Shown: positions 46,781-57,422 of the stretch, one piece after another
Position numbering within the stretch: position 1 is the stretch's first letter
How the letters are laid out: each line of letters begins with the position of its first letter
DNA from: Tipula vernalis
Lineage: Eukaryota; Arthropoda; Insecta; Diptera; Tipulidae
DNA: 64,000 nt
Assembly: GCA_958295665.1 (NCBI GenBank)
Contig: OY282560.1
Location: 265,650,168 to 265,714,167, forward strand
Direction of reading: 5' to 3'
The notes under the pieces: generated by a model
Databases searched by the model: none
The model's input: only the letters and a program-made list of their open reading frames with translations
Told to the model about the DNA's origin: nothing
Position numbers and translations under genes: made by a program

Positions 46781-47189
46781 CAATTCGTTTGAAAATCACC
46801 GAATTTATATTATGGATTTTTTTTAACATAATTACATATGTATTCTCTTGCTCATGCTTTACACAAAAAAAAAAAAAAAAAAAAAATCCTTTCATGTTTT
46901 CACACTTGAAACTGAATCCCGTTATTTCTAGTCTCGAACAACACGGTTTTAAACAACACGGAACGAATTAATTAATAATTTGTTCTTCGGGGGTTACCAG
47001 TAGTAAGGAAAAATATAAGGAATGCAATGAATGATCTAGGTAAATATTCGGGAGCAAGAAAAAAATAAAACTTAATAAATTTTCCGTACAGAGTGAACAA
47101 CAAAAATAAATCAGAAATATACAGCCAGAAAGCTGTTTAAATAATTAACTGTCTTAGATAAAAGTTACTACTAAATTTAGAAAAACTAA

Positions 47190-47631
47190 AGAGAGAACCA
47201 GCCAACATTTAAGAAATTTAACGTAACAGTGCGGTATATGGAGTTTACATGTTACTGCCCAGCGAACCTTTAAGAAATGTTCGTTCAGTTTCGTTAAATT
47301 GAAGTGTCAACTTAACAGAGCGAAAATTATCGCGCAAAACTGAAGGAAATGTCAAAAATCAAAATTGCCCTTTGTGAAAATCTTCTTGTGTTAGCTCATT
47401 GTACATTTTAAGCTTAAATTCAAAATTATTTATTTATGTTCATGTAGGTAAATTGAAACCCGACTTAATAAAGACTATAAATTGTAACATCAAATTATTT
47501 ATTTTCAAATTTATTTATTTTCGTTTTGAAAACTTATATTACAGTTTCGCTGGCCAACCTGTCAAATTTTCCGTAAGAAAAAACTTTCGTTAAATTCTGT
47601 TAAATTTCTTAAATGTTCACTGGTTGGCTCT
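47190..47631. mobile_element. MITE nested in the right arm of the Penelope-like element
   Basis: 442 bp flanked by TAA at 47187..47189 and 47632..47634. The ends AGAGAGAACC and its approximate mirror, plus AACATTTAAGAAATTTAAC near both ends, form the inverted repeat. The left arm of the Penelope-like element lacks this segment, which proves insertion. The 3-bp TAA target fits PIF/Harbinger-like elements. Confidence 0.7.
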
Positions 47632-47974
47632 TAAGTGACAACCAAAATGAAATAATAACTGAATCTACGTTAACGGAGAAAAAAACTAGAACATTGAAAC
47701 AATTATAGAAATGAAAATAATCAAATACATAACTTCAAAGCCAACAAACGGTTTAGTTGTTTTTCCCCAACTGCTCACCATGATGACTTCCACCTTCAAT
47801 ATTTGCATTAGCATACGATCTCAAAAGGCGGCTTAACTGGATATACGGCATATGCGTGGATACTTAAATAACAGTTCACGCTTAATTTGGCTTCTGTCCA
47901 ATACGGTTAGAATCTACATACTTAGTGGACAACAAAATAACCAACTTAATTTTTGGCAAAAACTTTTTTTTTTT

Positions 47975-49137
47975 GCTCAATCAATAATTAAACATCAAGA
48001 AAACGTTCAACTTGAACAATGCGTGTGCAATGGCCAAAACTTCGTGAGCAAAATATATAACAGCTTAACTGGATCAACAAGTATATCGCTTAACCGGAAC
48101 AAATGTATAAAAGGAATATGCGCAACTGGAACAACGGGCCAAACAGTTATATTTGACCGCCAAAACAATGACCAAAACAATAAAAAATAGAGTACTTTGT
48201 CTTTCGGGGATGTTTTTTGTATTTCATTTTTCATTTTTAAATTCACAATTTCAATTTGTATACATTTGTATACAATAGAATGCTTATTTATTTTATTATT
48301 ATTGTTTCTTTCGTTTTGTATTTGTTTTATTGTATTTTTTATCTGACAAATTCACTAAATAACTATCACTAACTTTTCACGATATTGTTATCACAATTCC
48401 TGTGTGTAACAATACATTATTTAAAAAAATAAGCACAACTTTATCCAAATAAATAGAATCTAAAATTGATTGATTCTCTTACTTTGAGCTCAAAACTTGA
48501 CTCTCTCGAAATCATCCGATCGCGAATTTTTTTGTTTTTTTTTTTTTAAATTGTTATTAGATCTCTACTCTTTCCCTCTCTCCCTTCGTCCAATTGTACT
48601 ACCAACAGCAACATATAAAAAAAAATAAGATGTGTGCACGCAGGTAAGTGTAACCCCCTCCAACATTCTTCATGATGTGCGGGCCAACACAAGCAAGCGG
48701 CTTACCACACGTCGGGAAAGTTCTTAACCCAGGAGATGAGGAGGATGAAAAGAAGGAACTTAAAAACGTTTGGAACGATCGTAACACCGATCGTTACAAC
48801 TAAAAGATCATTTTTAGTAGAATATAACGAAGCCGGATTATTAAAAACCCTTTGGAGGAAAATTCAGAAATGCATATGTATTTTATTCTCTTTCAAAAGA
48901 ATTATTCGAAAATCTTATAGTTTGAAACCGTGTAATTCTGGGGAAAGTATCCGTGTTCTTCGAAACTCGTGTTCTTCAAGTACCGTGTTCTTCGGGGGTT
49001 ACCTGTATATAACTATTTTTTTCAGCTCTCTTCCTTCGTTGTTTTTTTTCTACGGTATGTTCATTTGCATTGTTTTTCTTTCGCTATGCCATTTGCTCTT
49101 TTTCTTGTTTCGTTTGTTTTTTTTAGCTTAAGAATTT
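47975..49137. other. Mixed sequence, no supported gene
   Basis: 48735..48748 and 49138..49151 (GATGAGGAGGATGA) are direct 14-bp repeats enclosing a 389-bp segment, which may be an insertion. TTCTTCGGGGGTTACC occurs at about 46984 and 48977. The reading frames at 47852..48190 and 48736..49131 lack recognisable similarity. Confidence 0.4.
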
Positions 49138-49250
49138 GATGAGGAGGATGAGTGGCTAAGAGCTTGGGTGTAGGATGCAGTAGGTATGTGAGTCGTCACA
49201 GTCCCCATTGGTGGGTTGGTCCTTGTTTTGAATCCCGTTATTTCCCTTTT
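49138..49250 (+). repeat. tRNA-related or SINE-like sequence
   Basis: TGGCTAAGAGCTTGGG at 49153..49168 resembles a pol III A box, and GTTTTGAATCCCGT at 49225..49238 resembles a B box and T-arm. The boxes are about 70 bp apart, longer than in a normal tRNA, and no acceptor stem closes. A tRNA-derived SINE or chance is more likely than a tRNA gene. Confidence 0.3.
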
Positions 49251-49592
49251 TTATTTTTTTTTCTGCTTTCTTGCGGTCTAACAAGTTTCACGTATGTATG
49301 CTCTGGAAAACCCCACCCCGATACCCTGTGCTTTAGCCGGCCACGAATGACTCTACTACTCCAGAGCCGCTGCGTGAATAATTTTTGCAACAGGCTCAAT
49401 AGTCCGCTATCGAATCTGTTACACTGTGTGTAAAGATATTTTCTCCGTTCAACTAAAAAATTGTGAAACGTTCAGCAAGCTAGAGTTATTTTCGTAATTT
49501 TCATCGGTGATGAATTAATAGTGATTAAATATATTTTAAAGCATGCGGTAAGTATCCCAAAGGTACTCCCAACCATCATAAAGCCTCTCGGC

Positions 49593-49885
49593 TTATGTCC
49601 GTAAGGGATGGGGCTTCATAATATTATAAGAGAGTGGAAATGCATCGTCAGCCAGAATGACATACGGCGTTGAGATATTTCTAACTCGGAATCTCCTTTT
49701 AGCATTTACACCAGAATCTTCAAATCGCCCATTTGTAACGGCATGGATATAAATAAATGTATAATTTGCATCGACTAGGGCTGATAAAATTAGACTACTG
49801 AACGATTTGTAATTGTAATAGTGTGCATAGGCCGAAGGAAGACACTGAATGCGGATGTGTTTGCCATCCATTGCCATCCAAATAA
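49593..49885 (-). pseudogene. PIF/Harbinger transposase fragment
   Basis: The minus-strand frame has AMDGKHIRIQ near 49871 (first Asp), HYYNYKSFSS, ALVDANYTFIYI (second Asp) and ADDAFPLSYNIMKPHP near 49640, the order of DDE_Tnp_4 domains. About 30 residues expected between EDSGVN and RFRVRN are missing. At its upstream end, about 49885, the sequence changes to the A-rich tail of a Jockey fragment, suggesting insertion of that element into the Harbinger gene. It is not functional. Confidence 0.75.
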
Positions 49886-50680
49886 AATATTTTTTTTATT
49901 TAAAACAAATTTTATTTATTTATTTTGTGTAATTACAATCTAGCCCTCCGGGACTAATGAGCAATTTGGTTCAGACTTAATTTACTAACTTATATTAATC
50001 TATGGCTTCTTCAGCCACATCTTTGTAGTAGATTCTAGATCATCCATCCAGCACAATGCTATATACCCTAACAATTACACCAGCTCAAAAAGTTTGGTTC
50101 TTTTAAGTCTGCTTACTAGATTCATGTTACTTAGAAGCTGAGTTGCCTCAATCTTCACATGTTCTCGGAATCTTTCTTCATGTCTCTGTACTTTTTCCTA
50201 AATTTCATTTAAAATGATGTTCATTTTAAAGTCCCTGTGGAGGTTATTGTTCCCGACATACCAAGGAGCATCAACGATGTTGCTTAATACCATATTCTGA
50301 TATGTTTGTGCTCCATATTGTGCTCTGTTTCGTACAACCCCAAAGCTGAATAACATAAGTCCAAATCGATTTCAATATTTGCTTCAATTAGAAGCGTGTT
50401 ATACGTTGATAAAGAAGAGTTCCTTCCCATCAAACAATATATTTTTCTGTATTGAGTGTATCTCTGACCTTGCAGATATGCTTATCAATTTTGAACGCAG
50501 GGATAGGATGGATTTCTCAAAGTACGGTGTGAGGCAACATTTATTAATTCTGTAGGCTGGAGGTTATTGACATTAGTTTGTGCTCCAAATCTATCATTGA
50601 TCTAATTGTAGACTGGTGACTGACAGATAATTTTCTCAATTCAGATGACTGTTATCGTAAAAGGAAATTAACTGGGTCTA
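49886..50680 (-). pseudogene. 3' end of a Jockey-clade non-LTR element, decayed
   Basis: Minus-strand frames give the C-terminal ORF2 block QNMVLSNIVDAPWYVGNNN at about 50310..50250, then EEIRF-like HEERFREHVKIEATQLLS and NLVSRLKRTKLFELV near 50190..50090. These are typical of the last part of Jockey ORF2. A 3' UTR follows and ends in an A-rich tail at about 49890..49915. Frames are broken by many stops. Confidence 0.65.
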
Positions 50681-51430
50681 GGAGTTATTTTTTCCCGAAC
50701 TAATTGTCCCGCTTAGGCTAATTCGGTCAGCTGAAGTTGTAGAATTACAAGCTTCTTCGCTGTCAAAGGCAGTTTCAGCTGCAACCAAAAACACAGAACA
50801 ATTACTTTTGGCTGCACTCTAAAAACGGGAAGTAAAATCGCATAAAAAAATGTGTTCTGTAACCCAAAGAAATGACTAATACGCACCTCATTGTTGCATA
50901 TTTTCTACTATGATGTGTGATTCACAAATTTTTGTGTTTTCTCATTATTGGTGTGATTTTAGGCTTTAATAGAGTTAAATTCCTCATCTATAGTATGTTT
51001 TCCTTTTCATATTTTATTTACACAAAATCAGTGTTTTTTATAGTGTTTGTTTGTGTTTATAAACATAATAATCGTGTGTTTAGATGTTATTTACTCGTTT
51101 TGACAACGACGCTACTCAATTGCAGTTGACGTCAAATTAAACGAACAGCATATGCTGAAGTCTAGGTATAAAAGTAATAAACAATGAAATTCCCACGAAT
51201 GTACCATGGGAAGGGCAGCTTTCGTTGGTAAGTAAAATTAATTTTAAGTACGTTTTATTGAATTACTAATTTTATAAAAATGTTTAAATTTCAGAAAGTT
51301 CAGAAGAAACACTGATTTTCATTTTCCTAACAGAAGTACATTTTGGAACATCCGTCAAAATGTTTCCACAGAAATAATATTGTACAACTCATGGAAATTT
51401 CGGTTCGCTTCTTTATGAAGCACTCGCTAC
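50681..51430. other. Intron sequence, no supported gene
   Basis: A TATAAAAG box at 51167 and a small GT/AG-like two-exon frame at 51206..51379 are visible but not supported (see rejected list). Confidence 0.45.
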
Positions 51431-51711
51431 ATTTATAAATAAAAAACAGCTAACTTGATTTTTTTAAGTATATTTTATTGAAAAACGTATCCTTATAGTA
51501 ACAATATTTTTAAAATTTATTAGCAGAAAATTAATTTCGGAATTATTCCTTCATCAGTTCTTTTTTCAAGAGTTAAAAAAAGAACTGATGAAGGAATAAT
51601 TCCGAAATTAATTTTCTACTAATAAATTTTAAAAATATTGTTACTATAAGGAAACGTTTTTCAATAAAATATACTTAAAAAAATCAAGTTAGCTGTTTTT
51701 TATTTATAAAT
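51431..51711. mobile_element. Hairpin element with about 135-bp arms
   Basis: 51431..51567 and 51577..51711 are reverse complements with very few mismatches, around a loop of under 10 bp. Arms start ATTTATAAATAAAAAACAGC. No target duplication is clear. It could be a foldback MITE or a host-derived palindrome. Confidence 0.75.
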
Positions 51712-52619
51712 TATTAAAGTGACAAAATATACACAAAAATAATAAAAATGGATAATCGCCATAATAACTTGCTACATGTCAGAGAATCTAAAAAATCCTT
51801 AAATAATATCAGTATCATTAATAATTTTATTTTAAAACTATAGCTTCTATTCCATAATAATAAAAAAATTTAATTTTGAAAATTTAATGAAATTAAAGAG
51901 CCTTATGAATATTTAACTGTACCTTATTAAAATAATATTTAATAAAAAATTAATAAAACAAATGTAAAATCCAATTTATTTATTTAAAAAGAAAAAATGG
52001 GGGAAATGTACACCATTTTTGTGCTTTTTAACATGGCAAATGGTGAATTTTTCGTTTTTAAAGGTGGTAATTTACACTAAGAATTTGTATTTTACTTAAA
52101 GTTTGAAAGTATTTACCTCTAAAATTATGTTTTTCATTTCGTTGCTTTAAGCTAATTCACTTTAAAATAGCGTGATTTCAAACTTGACGTTTTTTCACAT
52201 TTTTTGATTCATACGAAAATGAGAATTAACTACTTTTAAAGTAGGTTACCTGTTTCCTACTTTAAAAGTAGTTAAATCACATCAAAATTTCTAAAAATGT
52301 GCTCTGATCTGACGAAATTAAGAAAAGCTCCTAAGGGATGGAGAATAGGATAAAAAGAAGTAATCTTTTCGTTGATTAGAAATTTTTCCTAGTGGCTTTA
52401 AAAGACTAAAATATAGCTTTAACAATAGTTAACAGAACTTCATGAATTAACTTTTGTGAGAAAATTAACAGCATTTCCGGTGTCGCAATTCTTAGTAGAA
52501 CGTTAGCCTAAAACGATGTTTGCCGACTTCATATTCTTTGTCTCCATAATTTAGTTATAAACTCGTCCAAAAGAGAGATTGCGAGCTACTTCTTTCCGTC
52601 CATTTTTCCGGTTGCGACA
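51712..52619. other. AT-rich sequence, nothing recognised
   Basis: One short palindrome, TACTTTTAAAGTAGG-...-CCTACTTTAAAAGTA, lies near 52230..52270. No gene is visible. Confidence 0.5.
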
Positions 52620-53880
52620 TTATCAACTATGATCGAGCCAATCAAATCAGTATTTCAGTTGATACTCTCGATTGGAACTTAGCTAGTAGGCTAGTCACAC
52701 TTGAAGTTCTGCGAAGCATGTATAAGATTCTGATGGCATTTCCCCAGCTGAATTGCAGCATGGTTTTCCTCTTATTCAGAATCATTTGCTCCAACACTTC
52801 GAAGCATGTATCGCAATTGGTGCTGTCTGCATTTGTATATCAGAAGTATAGTTGTTGCATGGTCAGGTAAGAATGAACCCAAAACGTTTCGCCCTGTTAA
52901 TCTGAAATCTACTTTTCTTAAATCACTTAGAAAAAATACTCGGTAACTTTCAGCATGCATTCAAAATGTGAAGAATGTGTGAAAATGCTCTACATGAACT
53001 TGTTTTAATGATACTGAGTCTTTTGGGTGTACTTTCTTGGATATTGCCAGAATTTCGATAGCAGACCATTTTCTGAGATTACTGATGCTTGCACAATTGT
53101 TGGCATTGATGCAAACCTGAATCTGAGCTTGATGGTATCTGAGTATTCGTCAAAGTTATTAAAGGCTACCTGTGTTACCGCCTCTATTCTAGCTTTCTGC
53201 TATTGATGAGGTGCTTCTTAAACTACAGAATTCTGGCTTTATCGATCAGAGCTATGCTGATCACCTAGTTTTAGCCATTTCAGGTAAGCACATAAATGTC
53301 TTGTCCGATCTAATGCAACCTGCCTACTTATTGTGGATGAGTAATGCCGTGAGAAAAATGTGCACGTCAATCTGTCTAAACCAGATTTGGTTGTCTTTGC
53401 CAGGCGCTTAATCAGTGGCGAATTGTTTGTACCCTCTCTTTTTGGTGAGATGATTACTAAATCAGACAACATTAAACACCTTGGCGTTATGTTGGACAGT
53501 AAACTTTCATAGAAACATCACCTTGAATAGAACTGGAACATTTTGGTAATGTAGGGGTCATTTGGAAAATTTTGGGATGACCCCCAATATGTTTACTTTA
53601 ATCGATATATCCACTGCTTCTACTTGCGTTATTTTACGTTTTGTGGTTTGGTAGACTATACTTAACCTAAACCCTCCTCCAAATATGTCGTCGATAGTTG
53701 CTTCTGTCTAAACACAGTGATTTAGCTATGCTTGCTCTGTCTTGCCGCAATTCGTACGGATCGTGGCCGTTTTTTTTAAGATTCATATTCAACGCATGGG
53801 CCTAGTGTAAAACTAGATATTTGAGGAATATCTCGGGGACGTTTACGTCTGCTGTCCGGCTTTTGAGGGGGTTCGGTTGA
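52620..53880 (+). pseudogene. Decayed non-LTR reverse transcriptase, LOA/R1-like
   Basis: Pieces in plus-strand frames include a finger block (SGKNEPKTFRPVN near 52865..52905), a DACTIVGIDANL block near 53085, SYADHLVLAISGKH near 53250..53290 (the YADD box reads YADH), NLSKPDLVVFARR near 53375..53410 and IKHLGVMLDSKLS near 53470..53510. The block order is that of an RT, in LOA/R1 style. Stops and frameshifts are frequent, and no edges or target duplications are visible. Confidence 0.6.
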
Positions 53881-56562
53881 ACTGTCAGAGTAACTATCGT
53901 AAGGCTACAGTATGCTTATACTTATTAGGATAGAATTACTGGGTTGCACCATAGTTTTGTTGGAGCATTGAGTGCTAATTCTAATAATAATTATAATAAA
54001 AAGGAAGGTTTGCTGACATTGAGTTGTTATCAGCAGAGTTATTTACCAATATGTAAAGTTCTAATACTTTTCCATAAGTACAATTAGTATTTGCCGGTTC
54101 GATCTGAAGGTACGTAGTAGTGCAATTATTTTATAAAACACAGTCAACAACAGTAAACAAAATAATACTAATTCTCTTTGTTAATGTTTGCTACAACATG
54201 AAATATAAATTGAAAAAATTAGTTTACAACATTAGCTTTATATTCGAACATACATACAAAAATTATATTCATAGAAAAGCAACAAAAAAAAAATCAAAAT
54301 TGTAAAGCTTTTACCATCTATTATGTACGATGTACATATTCTCCGGTGACGATGATGACAAAACCTTTGTAATCAAATTATCAATACATGTATCTCGATA
54401 GGGTGAGACTAAAGAGATGAAAATATTGCAATATTGTATATATAACTAAAAGCTCAGCAATGAACTTTTTATTGGAAAACGCTTTTTACTATTTTTTGTA
54501 CGTTTTTATTGAACACAAAAAAACTGAAAAACACAAGTTTCTCGCTTCCTGTTTTTTGTTCCTGATTTGATTAGATTTGATTTGTTTGTTATTGGATTTT
54601 ACCCATCATTGGGCAAAAAAAATATAGAAAAATCAAGAGTCAAATTGGTAAGAGAAGTTAAGAGGGAAAACTAAAATAAATTCATCGTTTTCTTTTGTCT
54701 TATCCATATCTATATTTACCTTTCGTCTCAGCTTATCATCATCCCAGTCCACGGATATAATGCTGTAAATGGAAAACTTTTTTTTTGTTGTTGTTGTGCA
54801 AATTGATTTTTAAGCTTAAGCCTTTTTTTATATTGTTATTGTTGTTGGTTTCCTTGCCCGAAGATATTTTAATTATACAATATTAACTGATTTCATGTTG
54901 ATTTTTGATTTTATCAATTCCTCTAATCTTTGTAAATAACATTTTGATTTTTTTTTTTTTTTACCGTACCTAACATTAGTAGTAAGTGACTTGAAGGGAT
55001 ATCATTGATGAATTTAAATTAAATAAATCCCTTTATATATTTGTACACTCGATTATTTTGTGATATGAATGTGAAGTTGTGGATTGCTTGCGGCAAGGTA
55101 TAATAATATTAACGGTAACTAAATACTACCTATACTTATTAGTATTCTTCTACTTAACAAAAATTCATCTTAAATCACAAATTATTCCTATCGATTTTTT
55201 GTTGACGACATATACACGTATACCTCTAACTTTAAATACCGATTTATCATAAAAATGAATACACAAATTTTTCATAAAAGTTGTATAATAGAAACTAATG
55301 GTCAACTAACAACCAGAATGAATTATTATAAATTTTTAAATAACAACAACAACAAATAATAGACAAGATAAAAACCCAAAACCAAATATGAAAGAGCAAA
55401 ATACTTTTATGTACGAGTAGTATATAGTTTTGCTGTAGTGTTTTGTCATACACAGGATACATTGAACTGTACTAGTGGTACATATGAGATGAGTGTATAT
55501 ATTTTATAAGAGTTTACGACAGATACACAGCCACATAAAATGATAAGAGTTTTGAAAATAATAATACTCTATTCGATATGGTTTACAACAATAATAACAA
55601 TGGGAGCTAAAATAAAATTACTACTTTTTGTGGTTCATGTAACGAAAATTACATATCAATCATAAAATACATACATTTTGATGATACCAACAACACGAGT
55701 GTTATTATTATGATTGGACAATTTAATGATAGAGGATATGTATATTGGTTTTATTTTTATATGTAGTAACAAAATAAATTGGTACAAATGTTTGAGCGTT
55801 CGGTTTATTTTTGGAAAATAAAACTTTTGACTAAAAAACATGTTCGTAGCATGATAAGAATGGTATTTCACGCCAACTATTTATAGACCTCAACTTTATA
55901 GCTATTATCTTACAATGCCAATTTTATGTTCTTTCATTCATAACTTTATACGTATAATAAAAAAAAACGTAACATGGCATTTTTCCAATCGTCGTACATG
56001 TTTGGAAAATCACACAGCGTTTCGTATTGGATTGCATGCATGAATGTATGTTATGATATTTTCAATTTAAGAAGCTAATAAACAAAAATATCCAAGCTTG
56101 ATGTCAATTAATTTTAACTGAAATCAGTTGTTAGTTAGATATACATTTTTTATTTGTTTATGTAACACGATCCGCGCTATAATATTTTCATATAGATACA
56201 TAATATTAGCATACACACTGAGAGGAATGTTACCATCTTATTGATAATATAAAGTTGACATTAGGGTCGAATAGACGAAAAAGAGGCGCACAACGACAAT
56301 AACGATATGGATAGAACAAATTTGGGTGGCCGCTCGGGTATACATACTGCAATAGAATACTAGAACAACAATTATATCGACCATTGGCAATTCTATCCGG
56401 ACAAGAATTGGAAACTGGAACATAAAAACCGTTAAAAACCGTTAAAACAAATTTATGTAACTTGTTTGTTTTTACTGATGTTGCTTTGCAGTGATTATAT
56501 ACTGCCGAGCAACTAAGGCCGTGTCTGAATGTATTAAAAATAATTTTTGTTAAAAATTTGGT
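53881..56562. other. AT-rich sequence, nothing recognised
   Basis: Only short reading frames and simple A/T or AAC-type runs, for example near 54780 and 55345. No element ends were found. Confidence 0.5.
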
Positions 56563-56569
56563 GAAAAGA
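56563..56569. repeat. Left target-site duplication of the foldback/Mutator-like element
   Basis: GAAAAGA is repeated at 61911..61917 and may extend to 8-9 bp (GAAAAGAA/A) depending on how the AA at the element edge is assigned. Mutator-like and FB elements make about 9-bp duplications. Confidence 0.75.
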
Positions 56570-56965
56570 AACCGGTGTGAAGTATTTCACACAAAGTGTA
56601 GCTACACAAATTAACGAAAAGTGTACGTGTACTGAAAAAGTGTAGGCCTACATAAAAAAGTGTAAATAAGAAGTAGAACCAGGCATGGGCTTATATTTTC
56701 ATAAAGTGGACAGGTTAAGCTATCTGAAACAATTTTGGTTATTAAAATAAAAAGGGTTGGGTATGTTCGACGCTATTTTGAAAATTGTGAAAATCACATA
56801 AAATGTCCAAACCTGATGCTACACTATGACCATTTACAAAAATCTCAGAGATGTTACCAAGTGTGGGCTTATATTTCCATAAAGTGGATAGGTCAAGCTA
56901 TCCGAAACAATTTTTCTTATTAAAATAAAAAGGGTTGGGCATGCTCGACGCTATTTTGAATATTG
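56570..56965. repeat. Left inverted repeat with subterminal motifs and 1.6 subrepeats
   Basis: The outer ~113 bp hold AAAGTGTA at 56593, 56618, 56637 and 56657, three of them inside short palindromes such as AGTGTAGCTACAC. Then follow a ~176-bp subrepeat (56683..56858) and a partial one (56859..56965) sharing GTTGGG(T/C)ATG(T/C)TCGACGC. The cluster is a plausible transposase-binding region. Confidence 0.8.
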
Positions 56966-57076
56966 GAAAAAGGCTAATCCTTATGAAATTGCTTGTTCAC
57001 TCAAATCAACTCGTATATTTTTTATTAAAATAAAGTTGAAAGAGAAAAATTAAAATTTTTTTTTTTTTTGCGTTAG

Positions 57077-57084
57077 TATAAAAG
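57077..57084 (+). promoter_or_regulatory. Candidate TATA box of the transposase gene
   Basis: TATAAAAG lies about 350 bp upstream of the first possible ATG (57423), in otherwise A/T-run sequence. Three degenerate copies of TTGACCCTTGCTTTACTTTGG-like sequence follow at about 57207, 57275 and 57358. Confidence 0.5.
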
Positions 57085-57422
57085 GAATTTTTTGTTTGGT
57101 TTTGTTTCATTACTTTTTCAGACTTTGTGCTGTTCGTATCGTGTTGTGTTATTTTGTAATTTTTCCTCGTGTTTTTTATTATCTCTAAAAAGTTTTTTTT
57201 AAAACTATTGACCCTTGCTTTACTTTGGACGTTCTATAAAACTTGTTTCTATTGGATTATTTGAATTTTTGATAACTGACCTCTGCTTTATTTTGGATTT
57301 TCGATTTTGCCGATTATATTATTGTTTGCTAAAAATTACGTTGGTATTTTTAATACTATATTGACCCATGCTTTAACTTGGACATTCTCAAAAACTTACT
57401 TCGATTATTAACGTTGTTAAAT

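Larger units (their letters stand above)
43801..47974 (-). mobile_element. Penelope-like element with long inverted arms
   Basis: 43801..44293 is the reverse complement of 47053..47974 once a 442-bp nested MITE is removed, giving arms of about 480 bp. The interior encodes a Penelope-type reverse transcriptase and a GIY-YIG endonuclease on the minus strand. Penelope-like elements are known for terminal repeats in direct or inverted orientation and for partial tandem copies, which suits this arrangement of arm, direct repeat and body. Both outer ends carry A-rich/T-rich runs. All coding parts are broken. No target duplication was found. Confidence 0.72.

Noticed and set aside
48736..49131. 131-codon plus-strand frame rich in Phe and Leu
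   Set aside because: Poly-T driven; starts inside a direct repeat and has no conserved pattern.
49138..49250. Functional tRNA gene
   Set aside because: A- and B-like boxes are too far apart and no acceptor stem closes; kept only as a SINE-like repeat.
51167..51379. TATAAAAG followed by a small two-exon frame starting MGRAAFVE
   Set aside because: Only ~39 bp from TATA to ATG, no similarity, 34 residues; too weak.
55656..55871. 71-codon minus-strand frame
   Set aside because: Random AT-rich frame; no splice or domain support as a Dscam exon.
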